NCBI RefSeq assembly: GCF_900156375.1 | Contig: NZ_FTNK01000001.1 | Span: 62,001-126,000, forward strand | Length of the DNA: 64,000 nt | Direction of reading: 5' to 3' | Origin: Paenibacillus macquariensis | GTDB lineage: Bacteria > Bacillota > Bacilli > Paenibacillales > Paenibacillaceae | Part shown: in pieces, positions 19,601-30,400 of the stretch | How the letters are laid out: every line of letters begins with the position of its first letter | How positions within the stretch are numbered: the stretch's first letter is position 1 | Program-made: the position numbers and the translations under genes | The notes under the pieces: model-generated | What the model was told of the DNA's origin: nothing | Databases searched by the model: none | The model's input: only the letters and a program-made list of their open reading frames with translations

Positions 19601-22203
19601 TCAAATCCAACAACCGTTTGTGAATTACCTTCACCATTCGGAATAGTGAACACCTTAACCCCGTCGCCTGCAAGCCCACTGGAGGATGCATTGAGTGTCA
19701 TCTCCCCAGCCTGTTTATCCGATTGGATAATAACTAGCGCTTTGCCGTTGAACGCCTTCCGCTTATTATCCTTGTATCTTTCAACACTTGCCCCATCACC
19801 ATTATCAACACCCACCAACTCACCATTACCTGATAGTGTGAAATTAACAAGATTGTTAGCATTAGGTACGATGTTTCCTTCACTATCTACAACATCAACC
19901 GTTATGAAGGAAGTATCCTTGCCATCAGCAGTGATCACCTGTCTATCTGCGGTTAATCGCACAGAGGCCGGCGCTCCTGCGGTAACCACTTTATCTCTTG
20001 CAATAACTTTGCCTGCTTCATCCTTGGCAATGGCTTCTAACGTACCGGATTTGAAAGGCACAGCCCACTCTAAATAAGTCTTGCCTTCTGTTGTTTCTTT
20101 ATATGGAGCGCCCCATGAAGTGGTTTTGTTCACATAACTTCGCTCTCCAAGCGACTTACCATTCAGCACTAATTCAACGGTGTGAGCATTCGTATATGCT
20201 AAGACTCTAACCGTTTCTCCATCTTTCCAATTCCAATGGGGCAGAAGATGAACCATCGGTTCTTTCTTCCATTGACTCTGATAGTAATAGAAGATATCTT
20301 TTGGAAAACCAGCCGTATCCACAGCACCGAAATAAGAACTCTTGGACGGAAATGCGTTGTAGTAAGGCGTAGGCTCTCCAATATAGTCGAAGCCGGTCCA
20401 TATAAATTGTCCTGCTACATTCTTTAAGTCTCTGTCCCGTTTCCATGCGTCCTCCGCCGTTCTTCCCCAGCCTACATAATCGTTGTCGTAAGAGGATTGC
20501 TGCATATCCGCATATTTCGTACTTTCATTATAAGTGTAAGGATGTGTATATACGCCTCTTGAACGTGTTGCAGATGAGGTTTCTGCACCATAGATCTTCC
20601 AGTCAGGATTCTGTGTGTGGTATCCAGCATAATTATTCTCGCTGTAGTTGAGCCCTACAACATCAACCGCATTAAAGATTTCCTTCACATAACTATTAAT
20701 CGGCGTAACATTGACCTTATCACCTCTTGTTTTATCCTCTCCGATTGTCGTTGGTCGGGTAGGATCTACTTCTTTAATCCAGCGAACAAGATTACGAGCA
20801 GTCGTCACTCCGCTGGCGCTCGTCGTATCATAAATTTCGTTACCTATTGACCACATAATAATAGATGGTTCATTCTTGCCTCTATCTACCATTTCCTTAA
20901 TATCGTGCTCCGCCCATGTGGAGAAGAACCTGCTATAGTCATATGTTTTTTTCCCCTGATTCCAGGCATCAAAGGCTTCCTCAACAACCAGTAATCCCAA
21001 ATTATTGGCAGCTTCCAATAGCTCAGGCGAGGCAGGATTATGAGTTACCCTGATGGCATTTACACCCATGTCCTTCATAATTTGCAATTGCCGTTCCACA
21101 GCCCTAGCATTTACTGCAGCTCCGAGCGAACCCAAATCATGATGCATAGATACTCCATGCAGTTTCATATATTGTCCGTTTAAAGAGAATCCATCGTTAC
21201 TATCAAAATTGAAATATCTTACACCAAAGCGGGTCTCATACGTATCCACCGTTTGCCCACCAACAATAACTTCTGTGACAACCTTGTACCTGTAGGGGTT
21301 ATCAGTGCTCCACAACATCGGGTTATTGATGACTGTGTTGTCTTCAAACGTGGTAACCGTGCCGGCAATTGCCGTTCTAGTCTCCGATTCTACTGTCGAA
21401 ACGGCTGTCCCATCGGCATTATATATCGTGGATTTCACCTTTACTTCCGCTGGTTTCCCCGATTCATTATTAATCTTTGTCTTCAAATTCACATCCGCTC
21501 TACCCGCTGTATAAGCGCTCTCCAAATTAGGTGTCGTCACATATGTACCGTATCTAGCCACGTGAATAGGGTTAGTCACCGTTAAATATACATTCCTGTA
21601 GATTCCGCTGCCTGAATACCAGCGACTACTAGGCTGCGTATTATTCACTTTGACAGCAAGCATATTTTCTCTGCCGTCTGTGTACACTTTGTCAGAAATA
21701 TCATAGGAAAAGGCATTATAGCCATAAGGATATGTCCCTAGCAATTGACCATTTAGATAGGTCGAGCTATTCATATACACGCCGTCAAAGTCAATCGAAA
21801 TACTCTTTCCTGCCATGGTTGCAGGAACCGTAAAGGCTTTGCGGTACCAGCCAATTCCACCATCCAGATATCCTCCCTCATGGGTTGCTGGAGAATTAGC
21901 GTTGAAATCAAGTTCAATACTCCAGTCATGGGGCAGAGTCAATTGGCGCCATGCGTGATCATCAAAGCTTGGAGCTTGCGCTCCTGAAATGCTACCACTC
22001 GTTTCTCTTTGAAAACGCCAGTTATCATTGAAATTAATTCTTCTCTCTTCGTTGTAGGTAATGGCATTGTCAGTAGAGGATACAATCGTAGGCTCTGGGT
22101 TTACTACTTGTTTCGCAGACGCCGGAGATATAAAATTTGATAAAAGCAGTCCTGTTGCTAAACACATTCCTACACTCTTACGTAACCATTGTTTTTGTCT
22201 CAT
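16618..22203 (-). CDS. Secreted GH2 beta-galactosidase, multimodular, with cohesin-dockerin tail
   Basis: Secreted GH2 enzyme, probably a beta-galactosidase acting on galactose-capped glycans. The frame opens at 22215, but GGAGG lies inside those codons, so ATG 22203 (MRQKQWLRK) is preferred (1861 residues). Order: signal peptide (1-30); GH2 sandwich, immunoglobulin and TIM-barrel domains (about 50-600) with acid/base Glu in MWSIGNE (E456) and nucleophile in YGAE (E541); DUF4982- and Ig-like domains (600-860); alternating Big_4-like, discoidin-like (about 1015-1165, 1400-1550) and cadherin-like domains; cohesin (about 1645-1785); dockerin (about 1800-1861). The architecture up to the tail resembles streptococcal BgaA and bifidobacterial BbgIII-type enzymes. 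Other GH2 activities, such as beta-glucuronidase, are possible but less likely given LPHDW and the Ig tail. Confidence 0.88.
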   Translation of the reverse strand: MRQKQWLRKSVGMCLATGLLLSNFISPASAKQVVNPEPTIVSSTDNAITYNEERRINFNDNWRFQRETSGSISGAQAPSFDDHAWRQLTLPHDWSIELDFNANSPATHEGGYLDGGIGWYRKAFTVPATMAGKSISIDFDGVYMNSSTYLNGQLLGTYPYGYNAFSYDISDKVYTDGRENMLAVKVNNTQPSSRWYSGSGIYRNVYLTVTNPIHVARYGTYVTTPNLESAYTAGRADVNLKTKINNESGKPAEVKVKSTIYNADGTAVSTVESETRTAIAGTVTTFEDNTVINNPMLWSTDNPYRYKVVTEVIVGGQTVDTYETRFGVRYFNFDSNDGFSLNGQYMKLHGVSMHHDLGSLGAAVNARAVERQLQIMKDMGVNAIRVTHNPASPELLEAANNLGLLVVEEAFDAWNQGKKTYDYSRFFSTWAEHDIKEMVDRGKNEPSIIMWSIGNEIYDTTSASGVTTARNLVRWIKEVDPTRPTTIGEDKTRGDKVNVTPINSYVKEIFNAVDVVGLNYSENNYAGYHTQNPDWKIYGAETSSATRSRGVYTHPYTYNESTKYADMQQSSYDNDYVGWGRTAEDAWKRDRDLKNVAGQFIWTGFDYIGEPTPYYNAFPSKSSYFGAVDTAGFPKDIFYYYQSQWKKEPMVHLLPHWNWKDGETVRVLAYTNAHTVELVLNGKSLGERSYVNKTTSWGAPYKETTEGKTYLEWAVPFKSGTLEAIAKDEAGKVIARDKVVTAGAPASVRLTADRQVITADGKDTSFITVDVVDSEGNIVPNANNLVNFTLSGNGELVGVDNGDGASVERYKDNKRKAFNGKALVIIQSDKQAGEMTLNASSSGLAGDGVKVFTIPNGEGNSQTVVGFEPVNVITQVNKAPILPELVKVYYRDSSVATKGVTWSPVNSSLYAHIGKFAVEGTVEGITKKVSANVTVKGVVAVKPIAVVTKVGVLPNLPSQVSLIYSDNTEKDAKVTWEAIPEGKVNETGSFVINGSVAETDIKAQANIRVTNESQSVNIMLRNEGSSFPQLEASFTNPADNLNHINDGKKSYNDNPVNRWSNWTRTPRDEGDSITVDFGKTYSINNLDLFVFTDSGTVVPSAVKVQYWNGTVWADVQNQTQPSPFVVQKNEIRFDTVTTEKLKFHMTPSQKSKYVALTEVEVHTDQIIMGATANLSGITVNGKALADFDVAKRSYELTLPIGSDLPKVEAIGADHSTVAILPALSLPGTSRIIVTSESGLVSTEYSIHIQMEAEAKAIERLEPITVVVDKGVAPVLPETVVAHYNDASSAAVKVTWEAIDPSLYGKYGKFTVLGSVAGTDIKANAKIIVKGALAVENITRAVLRKQMPDLPQKLTVYFNDGTEEQKVVSWANIPSERLDTVGMFDLIGTVEGVELKAKATIRVTDEAGKEKNISIAKNGYEYPKAEASFTNNEATSKDKIEAINDGVISYGDAPQNRWSNWKRTPRKSDWVSITFGDFEPVEYDVDNMEIHWFGDSGTSYPASFKIQYKSGDNWMDVTNLQSNPTIPTIGKANLYTFDRVRTSALRVDMTARTGLSLAITEINILSKSAVTNSEPAVNDIQLDGSSILNQFTQVNGSYEASVRIKSLNTIPQITATGGDNTSITIVPVVTVPSTAKVIAKSEDGKKTIVYNIHYSLEDEGTPNQVSMSLNGPVGVQPEEQFTVDVGLKHVTTPIQAQDIIVRYDADKFEFIHAKSKLEHVEIIETVTGVSGQVHLLVVSTGAEHAISTDGAVIEMTWRAKATEQMASGKVETKQAIISDAEGNETNASLASIMIDISAIIMPGTPDVNGDGKVSIGDLSIVAAHYGKTKESPDWAQVKHADVNGDGKIDITDLALVAKKILE

Positions 22204-22246
22204 TTGGACCTCCATCTACAAATATTTTGTCTATTCGTAATGATTA

Positions 22247-22282
22247 GAGGGAAGAGGAACCCCAGATCAGCCCTCTTCCCTC
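22247..22282 (-). repeat. Intergenic hairpin GAGGGAAGAG/CTCTTCCCTC, copy 2
   Basis: The arms at 22247-22256 and 22273-22282 are identical to those at 16579-16612, with a different loop. It sits between the clan GH-D gene and the GH2 gene and lacks a T-run. It is probably an RNA processing or stability element shared by adjacent genes of the cluster. Confidence 0.75.
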
Positions 22283-22290
22283 TTAAGAAT

Positions 22291-25200
22291 CTACTCCACA
22301 ATCTTACTCGCAACTGCCGCAAGATCAGTAAGGTCGATGATGCCATCTTTGTTAACGTCGGCCTGCTTGATCTTCGCCCAGTCCGGACTTGTCGAATCTT
22401 TACCGTAATTCGCTGCTACAATAGCGAGATCTCCGATACTAACTTTACCGTCTTTGTTGATATCACCTGGGATGTCCACTGTACCCGGTGTCACTTCAAT
22501 CGTTATCTCAGTAGCTGCTACGACTTCTTCTACACCATTGTTATCAGCGAGCGTAACATCAGAAGATGACAGCTTCCCACTAATCGGTACCGCAACTTCC
22601 TTGGCAACAAAGCTTAACTCAACGATTTGCGCATTACCTGTTACCGCGTGCCCCTCACCCGTACTTGCAATAATCATCCTTATTTTTCCTGGCGTGCTCG
22701 ACTGCGTCTCTACTAGGCTAACGCCTTCGATTAACGATTTCGCAGAGATGAAATCCATAGCTGATGGATCGTAGTTAATCGTGATATCTTGAGCGTATAC
22801 GTTCTGGGTCACGTTGTTTAGACCATATTGAACCTCTAATTTTTCGCCTGCAACAACTGATTTCGGACCGGTAAGCAATACCGTCGTTACTTTCTGTTGG
22901 ATGCCAACCGTAACGGTTACAACAATCGGTTCTAATCCTTCATAAGTGATACGAATGGTAGTTGTACCATCACCTTTAGCTGTAACTAGTCCTTGTGTAT
23001 TAACCGTGGCGATCTCTAAATTATCAGACGTGTAGGTAACATTCGCCGTCAAATCCTTTTTCAAGAGAGTTCCTAACTGCCAGTTGACCTCCAGTTGTTC
23101 CGTCCCCCCAGTTGTCAGTACAATAGCAGGCTTAATTACCTTTAGTGATTTTTTGGAAAGGTTGTGCTTCGTCTGAAGTATATTTAGCTCTGCTACACTA
23201 GTGTAGGCCTGACCGTTAATTTCGCTTAACGCAACTAAACGAATATATCTTCCGATTACACTTCCGTTAAATTTGACTTCCTTATCCGTATTGTCTGAAG
23301 CGAAGGTACCCGTTGCTACTGGATCACCCCAGTTCACTCCATCCATGCTGACATAGAATTTATAATCTTTAATAATTCCGTTCGCATAATTACTGCCATT
23401 CATTTGCTTCCGCGGTGAATAGACAAATCCGCTCATTTCATTGGTTTGACCGAGGTCAATCTGTAGATCATGCGGCATTGGGTCTGCTGGAGAATGCTTT
23501 GTATGCCAATACGTATTTGGATTACCGTCAAAAGCATTTGTGGCTTTACCATCTTCTCCTGCTGTCTGCTGGCTATCAGCGTAATGCAATTTCCATGAAC
23601 TTTGCGCAAGGAAGCCTGGCTCTTCCGATTCCATTAACTCTACCTCGTTATATGGCACACTGCGATTAAAGAGTTGAACATCACCAATTAGTCCATTGAA
23701 ATATTGTGCGTGTTCGATACCCGCCGTCCCTATATATACGCTTGCTGGTTGCAAATCTACCTTTAGTGGAGAATAATCTGATCCATCCAACACTCGATCC
23801 ACATAAATTTTACCTAGTCCGTTATTTTCTCTTACGACGATAATATGATGCCATTCTCCATCATTAACTGCAGTATCAGATACGGCTAGGAAGCCTGCTT
23901 CTGTTCCCTTATCTTTCATCTGCCATTGTACATGCCCGTCAGCTTTCAACTTCAATTGATACTGACCTTCCGCTGCACTAGCACTTCCTTGTTGGATAAT
24001 AACCTGTTCCGTCGTTGCTGATGTTTTCACTCTGACGGACAGTGCCATATCCCCTGTAGAACTTATAGAAGATGCTGCTCCTGCCTCAACAGAGGAAGAT
24101 GTACCATTAAATTGCAGAGCGTTAAACAGCTCACCATCTACATGTGTAGCTTGATGAATGGTTGCTTCATTACCGTTTCCTGAGGAATCCGCCGCCGCAA
24201 TGCCATCTTGTTCCGTGAACTCCCAATGTGCAACCAGACCACCATCTGCCCGGTAAAAAGACTGTGATGCATTCGATGCGATCGCATTATCAGCCATATC
24301 TAACATATTGTTCACGGTTAGCTTATATGGAGTACCTCGACTTAGCCCTGCCACTGTTAGTATCACTGACTTATAATCCTCACCAAGGACTGCACTTACT
24401 ACACTAACACCGTTGTTCAAGCTATAATTTGCAATATTCTCGACCGTGCTTTTCTTCATTCTTTCACTGAACAGCACTTCGATTTGATTACTGCTTAATG
24501 CACTGACTTGTGCAATGGTCGGCTGTTCTTCATCGTCACTAGACTCGAATTGATATACAAACGCTTCATATGGCTGTAATGTAATTGTGAATGTTTCACC
24601 GTACTCGAATGGTCCCTCTTCCGAAGCGCCATATGGATATACCGTTGTCCGGTAGTACGATTTGGTCTTATCCTTCAGACCGAGTAGCGTATCCAGTGTT
24701 AATTGATAAGTCTTTGCCGTTGAAGAAGGATTCCGTAGACTCACGATCCCTTTATCTTTGGTCCAACCTGAATAGCCATACACATCGCCTGCAAGCGGGT
24801 TTCCGCCAATCATATCTGCATTAGATAAGGCATCGAAATTCTCTTCTGCCCATGTCAGAACTTCCGCATTCACCTTCCACTGTGCATCGTCGAAGAGACT
24901 TGGTGAATAATAGACTTCAACAAACCCTGTTCCGCGTACGAGACACATAAAGAGATATTTCCGGAATTCCTCAAGCGTCTGCGTATAGTCACGCCCTGCT
25001 GGGTTTTTCACATAAATGCCGTGAATCGGTTCATGATTGTAAATATAACGAAGCGGCATCTGACTCTGCTCTACTTTAAAACGCGTATAATATTTGTAAT
25101 CCACATAGGTCAACATTTGATCTCGGTCGCTTCCTGTTCCTCTATATCCCGCATCAGTTCCGATATTGAGCCAGACCGAATTGACATACGGCAACAACCA

Positions 25201-27303
25201 AGGACTGTTATTGCTTCCTGTCGTAATATTGAGAAAAATATCCTTCTCATCTTCCCTTAGATCTTGGAAGATATCGATCCAAGTATCCCAGAAACGAGTG
25301 AAATAAGCCGGTTGGCTCGTAACCTCATTATCTACAAGGACAAAACCATCAAGCTTCCAGTAATTAATGTCGTATTCCTCTGTTAGATCCATCATTCTTT
25401 GTTTAAGCGCCTGCGTATATTTGGGACCAGTCACGTCCATATAACTACCAACGGTTTCGTAACCGTATTCCTTTTTAAGACGCGCCGAGAAGGTTCCTGG
25501 CGACTTGTATCCGCCTGCTGGCCCAAGCCATACGCCAAATTTAGATCCGTAATTTTTGAGCAACTTAGCTTGATCGCTGAAGCCATTAGGGAAGGTAGCT
25601 GTATTGAAATCCCAAAATCCTTTATTATAATCAGCCCAACCATCATCCGCGGCATAAACATCAAGCGGGCGCACACCGTAGGAACTCATACCCTTTTCAA
25701 TTTCTTTGTAAGTCTTAATTAAATTTGCTGAATTCGCATCATGATAAAGCTCAAACCAACCGTTATATTGCAATTGGAATCGCGCTGGCAAAGCAATGGT
25801 ATCCACATAAGCCAGGCATCTCGCCCTAACTTCCTCCTGCCTTGCAGAGACACCGGATACCGATGTTTTCGACGTCAGTGTAGTCGCACCAACTTGAGGA
25901 TTTCCCATCGAATAGGCAGAAACCACCTTTTGACTGACCAACTTGTTGTCGGCTCCCGGAAATTCTACACCGAAGAAAAGATCATTCGCATAGACTGGCT
26001 GGCCGAAGCCCATTCTTCCCGAGACCGGTGTTGACCAAAATGGACCCGGAATATCAAGGGACTCCAGTTCAATTCTACTTACTGTGAAGTTCGGATTCTC
26101 ACTCTGAATTTCCAAATGCTTTCGCATAAAATGATCATCCGGATTCATCGCCACAAAGAGGCTCACTGTGATCTGATTCTTTGGTGCAAACCTGAATACT
26201 AATGTTTTACTGCCACCCTCCCCGTCCAACACTTCCCACGTGCTCAGAGTTAGATCAGAAGCTTGAAGGCGAGTGCTATTATCCAGGTGAATAATAAATT
26301 CTTCTCCTGCTTTCACATTAGCTGTCTCACCGGAACTCTTGTTAACAATTTGTTTCGTTATTACCTTGTTACCTGTAATATTAAATACTCTATCCATATA
26401 CCAGTTGCCAATGATAATGGAATCCCCATTCTGTGTAACGGTTAATCCACTATTGGCTACGCCAGTGTCAATAGTGACAGATACATTCACAGGTTCCGCA
26501 TCACCATGCTTGATTTGGATCGTTGTTTTCCCCTTATTTCTTGCGGTGATGAGACCCTTGCTGCTCACCGTTGCCACATCAGAATCCAAAGACGTATATT
26601 TCACGACATTCGTCACTTCTTTAGTGACATCAGCCCCATACTTCCAAGTCACATTCAACTTTTGCGTCTGGCCAACCTCGAGTGTGACAGCTGATTGATC
26701 TACCTGAAGCACCTTGTGTTTCAACGTATTTTCAGTTGTCTGTAGTAGATTCAATTCAGCTACCGTTGTGAATTGCTGACCCTTCATCTCGCTAAGTGCG
26801 ACGAAGCGAATATGGTTACCAATGACAGGATTTGCGAATAGCACTTCCTTCTCCGTTATACTGTTGGCAAATGTCCCTGAAGCTACCGGCGTAACTCCCC
26901 AATTCTCTCCGTCCATACTGACGTATAGCTCATAGTTTTTAACAGCGCCGTTAGCATTCGCAACTTGACGAGGCAAATATCGAAAGCCGCGCATCTCATG
27001 CGTTCCACCAAGGTTTATATCAATGGAATGAGGAAGAGGTGCAATAGCTCCATAATATTTGGAATGCCAGAACGTAGCCGGATTACCATCAAAAGTATTA
27101 ATGGCTTTTCCGTTCTCTGATTGTAATTCTTCGCTATCTACACTCTTTAATAGCCATTTACTCTGATCCAGCAGGGAAGTATCTTGAATAACTTCGGCTG
27201 CTGTGACTATTTCTCCCTTTAAAAGCAAGCCGTTAGAGAACCCCATGATGATAAGTAGACAAAGCGTTACTATTAACCTTTTAGATGTTCGATTAATTCG
27301 CAC
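22291..27303 (-). CDS. Secreted clan GH-D (GH36/GH27-like) glycosidase with LamG, CBM32 and cohesin-dockerin
   Basis: Secreted enzyme of 1670 residues, GTG start behind GGGGGAGG. Order: signal peptide (1-36); discoidin/CBM32-like domain (about 45-190); Big_2 Ig-like domain (195-285); a beta-rich domain and TIM barrel (about 290-950) whose DGFVL segment after YWKL carries the likely nucleophile (D652), with a candidate acid/base in WLNIGTDAG (D717); SbsA-like Ig domain; LamG domain (about 1100-1260); second discoidin domain (1300-1430); second Big_2; cohesin (about 1465-1600); dockerin (1610-1670). The barrel belongs to the alpha-galactosidase clan by its YxKxD motif, but I cannot place it in a named family confidently. 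It may be an alpha-galactosidase or alpha-N-acetylgalactosaminidase removing blood-group-type caps (inference). Confidence 0.75.
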   Translation of the reverse strand: MRINRTSKRLIVTLCLLIIMGFSNGLLLKGEIVTAAEVIQDTSLLDQSKWLLKSVDSEELQSENGKAINTFDGNPATFWHSKYYGAIAPLPHSIDINLGGTHEMRGFRYLPRQVANANGAVKNYELYVSMDGENWGVTPVASGTFANSITEKEVLFANPVIGNHIRFVALSEMKGQQFTTVAELNLLQTTENTLKHKVLQVDQSAVTLEVGQTQKLNVTWKYGADVTKEVTNVVKYTSLDSDVATVSSKGLITARNKGKTTIQIKHGDAEPVNVSVTIDTGVANSGLTVTQNGDSIIIGNWYMDRVFNITGNKVITKQIVNKSSGETANVKAGEEFIIHLDNSTRLQASDLTLSTWEVLDGEGGSKTLVFRFAPKNQITVSLFVAMNPDDHFMRKHLEIQSENPNFTVSRIELESLDIPGPFWSTPVSGRMGFGQPVYANDLFFGVEFPGADNKLVSQKVVSAYSMGNPQVGATTLTSKTSVSGVSARQEEVRARCLAYVDTIALPARFQLQYNGWFELYHDANSANLIKTYKEIEKGMSSYGVRPLDVYAADDGWADYNKGFWDFNTATFPNGFSDQAKLLKNYGSKFGVWLGPAGGYKSPGTFSARLKKEYGYETVGSYMDVTGPKYTQALKQRMMDLTEEYDINYWKLDGFVLVDNEVTSQPAYFTRFWDTWIDIFQDLREDEKDIFLNITTGSNNSPWLLPYVNSVWLNIGTDAGYRGTGSDRDQMLTYVDYKYYTRFKVEQSQMPLRYIYNHEPIHGIYVKNPAGRDYTQTLEEFRKYLFMCLVRGTGFVEVYYSPSLFDDAQWKVNAEVLTWAEENFDALSNADMIGGNPLAGDVYGYSGWTKDKGIVSLRNPSSTAKTYQLTLDTLLGLKDKTKSYYRTTVYPYGASEEGPFEYGETFTITLQPYEAFVYQFESSDDEEQPTIAQVSALSSNQIEVLFSERMKKSTVENIANYSLNNGVSVVSAVLGEDYKSVILTVAGLSRGTPYKLTVNNMLDMADNAIASNASQSFYRADGGLVAHWEFTEQDGIAAADSSGNGNEATIHQATHVDGELFNALQFNGTSSSVEAGAASSISSTGDMALSVRVKTSATTEQVIIQQGSASAAEGQYQLKLKADGHVQWQMKDKGTEAGFLAVSDTAVNDGEWHHIIVVRENNGLGKIYVDRVLDGSDYSPLKVDLQPASVYIGTAGIEHAQYFNGLIGDVQLFNRSVPYNEVELMESEEPGFLAQSSWKLHYADSQQTAGEDGKATNAFDGNPNTYWHTKHSPADPMPHDLQIDLGQTNEMSGFVYSPRKQMNGSNYANGIIKDYKFYVSMDGVNWGDPVATGTFASDNTDKEVKFNGSVIGRYIRLVALSEINGQAYTSVAELNILQTKHNLSKKSLKVIKPAIVLTTGGTEQLEVNWQLGTLLKKDLTANVTYTSDNLEIATVNTQGLVTAKGDGTTTIRITYEGLEPIVVTVTVGIQQKVTTVLLTGPKSVVAGEKLEVQYGLNNVTQNVYAQDITINYDPSAMDFISAKSLIEGVSLVETQSSTPGKIRMIIASTGEGHAVTGNAQIVELSFVAKEVAVPISGKLSSSDVTLADNNGVEEVVAATEITIEVTPGTVDIPGDINKDGKVSIGDLAIVAANYGKDSTSPDWAKIKQADVNKDGIIDLTDLAAVASKIVE

Positions 27304-27421
27304 TCGTATAAACCTCCCCCAATTAGGTGACAGATGAAACGGAAAGATCGTTGAGTCATCATCTCGTTAAACTCCTCCTGAAAGAGAATAGATGGCTATG
27401 AATGCCCTTATTTAAAGAGAA

Positions 27422-27442
27422 GAGCAGGTATGACACCTGCTC
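27422..27442 (-). terminator. Intergenic hairpin after the sialidase gene
   Basis: GAGCAGGT (27422-27429) pairs with ACCTGCTC (27435-27442) over a five-base loop; on the minus strand it is followed by the pyrimidine-rich TTCTCTTTAAAT. It lies between the sialidase stop and the next start and may act as a weak terminator or attenuator. Confidence 0.5.
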
Positions 27443-27457
27443 CTTTGGTGATTATCG

Positions 27458-30400
27458 CTATTCCTTCGCGTTAGACCCAGTTGTAGCGGGTTCCATTATT
27501 TTTTTGGCGACAAAGGACAAGTCAACAATATCAATGATGCCATTTGCATCAATATCCATATGCTTGATCTTCATCCAATCTGAACTTGTCGAATCTTTCC
27601 CATAATTCGCTGCTACAATAGCTAGATCTCCGATACTAACTTTACCGTCATTGTTGATGTCACCTGGAATGCCCACTGTACCCGGTGTTACTTCAACACT
27701 AAGGGACGACGGAGCTGCTTCTGTTTCTATTCCATTCTCATCGCCGAATTTGGCAATCGAAACTTTGATTGTTCCCGTAAGTGGTTCGGTTACTTCCTTC
27801 GCCTTAAAACTAAGCCCAAGTACATCCACATCTCCCGTTACAGCATGACCGCTTCCTTCGCTTGCAATAAGGAAACGAAGGGTGCCCGGCACTTTCGTCA
27901 CCGTTTCAATCAGGTTGACTCCATCGATTAATGAATTAGCTGTGACAAAATCAGCGACAGCCTGATCGTAAGTGACAGTGATATCCTGTGCATATACACT
28001 CTGTGTCACATTACGTAATCCTAATTGGATATCAAATGCTTGCCCAGAAGCAACTTGGCTTGCTCCTTTTAAGCTTGTTGCAGCACCTTGCACTGCCGTC
28101 GTTCCCGATACTACTTTTGTATGAAGCTTGTTTGCTTCCGCTTGTGTTGTGAACTCGTTCCCAGAGACTCCATAAGCTTTAAGGTTTGCGCTAAATGCTA
28201 CATCTAAAGGGTATGAGCCTGAAGCTATCTCCGGGAATACCGTCTCAAAGATGAACTCCGTACCAGAAGCATTTTGGCTAACCAATTGGAAGTCAACTTC
28301 TTTAGTGCCAATTGTACCTTTCAAACTTCTATCACCGGTTAACATCATGTAGCTGTCGAATACCGTTTTGATCCGTAACTTATCATTCACTTTATATCCA
28401 TCCGGCTTTGAATCAGTCAACGCGATCGAGACTAGGTGTGGTACAGAACTGTCAGTTTGACGCTGCCATTTGAGATACTCAGTATTAAATTTAATGAAGC
28501 TCATCTCAGCACTTCCGGTGCCTTCATAGAATAGACCTACGTCTCCATTGGATAGATTAGATAGACTTGAGTATGCATAAGTACCTTCTTTGACCAATTG
28601 CGAGTATTTCCAATCAAATGTGTATTTCGTTCTACCATTCGAGTAAGTTCCATTTTCTTGGATCAGACCTACTTTAACCGTTCCGTTTATTCTGCTTGAA
28701 GAGTTTCCAGGGCTTGCGAATATGACTGCTTCTTTACCATCGATCTGTCCGTTGTACCGAATCGCCGTCATCTGACAGTATGCCGCAATCAATCCTTTCT
28801 CGGTTACTACTTCCGAATCCCACGTTTCCCCACCATCGAAGCTTGTAGCGATTTGGGCATAGCCCGAATAATTTCTCATGAATAGCTTGAGCTGACCATC
28901 CGGCATTTCCAATACCTGTGATTCCGTAAGCTCATTGCCTGTAGATGTTCTTTCATTCATGGTCACACCGTTCACAATACGTCCTTCATTTGGTGATTCG
29001 CCACGATGCCAGGTAGCGCCATGGTCATCACTATAGATGACAGCACTATTCTGTGAGCCATTCTCATTAGTGAAATATACAGGATACACAAGTCTTCCAG
29101 CATGAGACCCCTGAGTCATCTGTATCCCCGTACCCGGACCTGCACCTAGAAAGGCCATCCACTCTTCTTTGAGAAGTCCATTCAAATCTGTTGGCCCCTC
29201 CCAAGTTAACCCTTCATCATCGCTGTGCCACAGCTCAAGATAAGAAGTCATACGTGGCTTCAAAGGTGAATTACTAAGGAAAACATTACTGATCTGTACG
29301 TTGCTGTTAAACAGGTTTCTTAATTTATCCACCTTGTACGTTGTTTTTACGTTTAAATCGTCATACACTTCGCCATTCTCTCTGATCGTGTACTCTTTTT
29401 TATTTGCATCCAGAAGAACCATATATCTCTGCCCATTGACTGTTTTGAACCCGCTGCCTTTAACCGAAGTTGGGAACCCTCCTCCATCTGGAAACCCTAG
29501 TACTAAAGAGAAAATTCTATTTGTCTCCCGATCTTCCAATAATGATTGGTCAATATTCGATGCGTTACCTGGATAGTTATTAATGAGAACACCATTCGTC
29601 TCCCACGTCTTTCCCTGATCCAAGCTTCTTCTTACCATCATATCGATATTGGCTGGGGAATCTCCGCCATGATTAATACGCTTATCTATACCTGCTATTA
29701 ACGTCCCTGCTTCTGTGTACAACAACGCAGGAATACGGTAAGCATTGGATCCATATAGACCAGGATAGAAGACCGAAGTAGGCTCAGTAATCTTGGCACC
29801 TTCCGGTAATGGATTTTGAATCGGCTGCTTTTGAGTAACTCCAGTAATGGAGATGAGATCCTGATCTGCTAGTGGACGACCATATACTTCAGCAAAGTCG
29901 ATATCACCATTAAATAAGTATTCATTTCCGGACGATCTATCGGTACGTCCTAGCTCAGCAGTGTTAGGAGAATAAATACTACTTAGAAATTTTCTTGCAG
30001 ATGTTGTATCTGTTTTAATCAATTTTCCATCAAGGAAATATTTATAGCCTTGAGATTGGTCTACAACCATCGCAAGAGTATGAACTTCATTCTCCTTTAC
30101 CGTGATGTCGGTTTTAACATGTGTATTGACATTTGTCTCCCCAGCCTTCTCATAACGGTTCTCGCTGCCGATAGCTGATGGGCTAATGTAAAGGTGGAAA
30201 TGTCCATTAGCCACAGTATTATTGCTAAGAGAGAATAAAGACATGATTGAAGTTCCGGTATACCGGAATCTAGCGATAATCGTCCCTTCATTTAATGCTT
30301 TTAACGCATCCAGTTTATCGTTAAGATTCGTATAGTTATTGTTGTGAATTTGTTGATTATCAACTCTAAACACCAAGCTCGGGTCAGATGCAGTCTGCAC

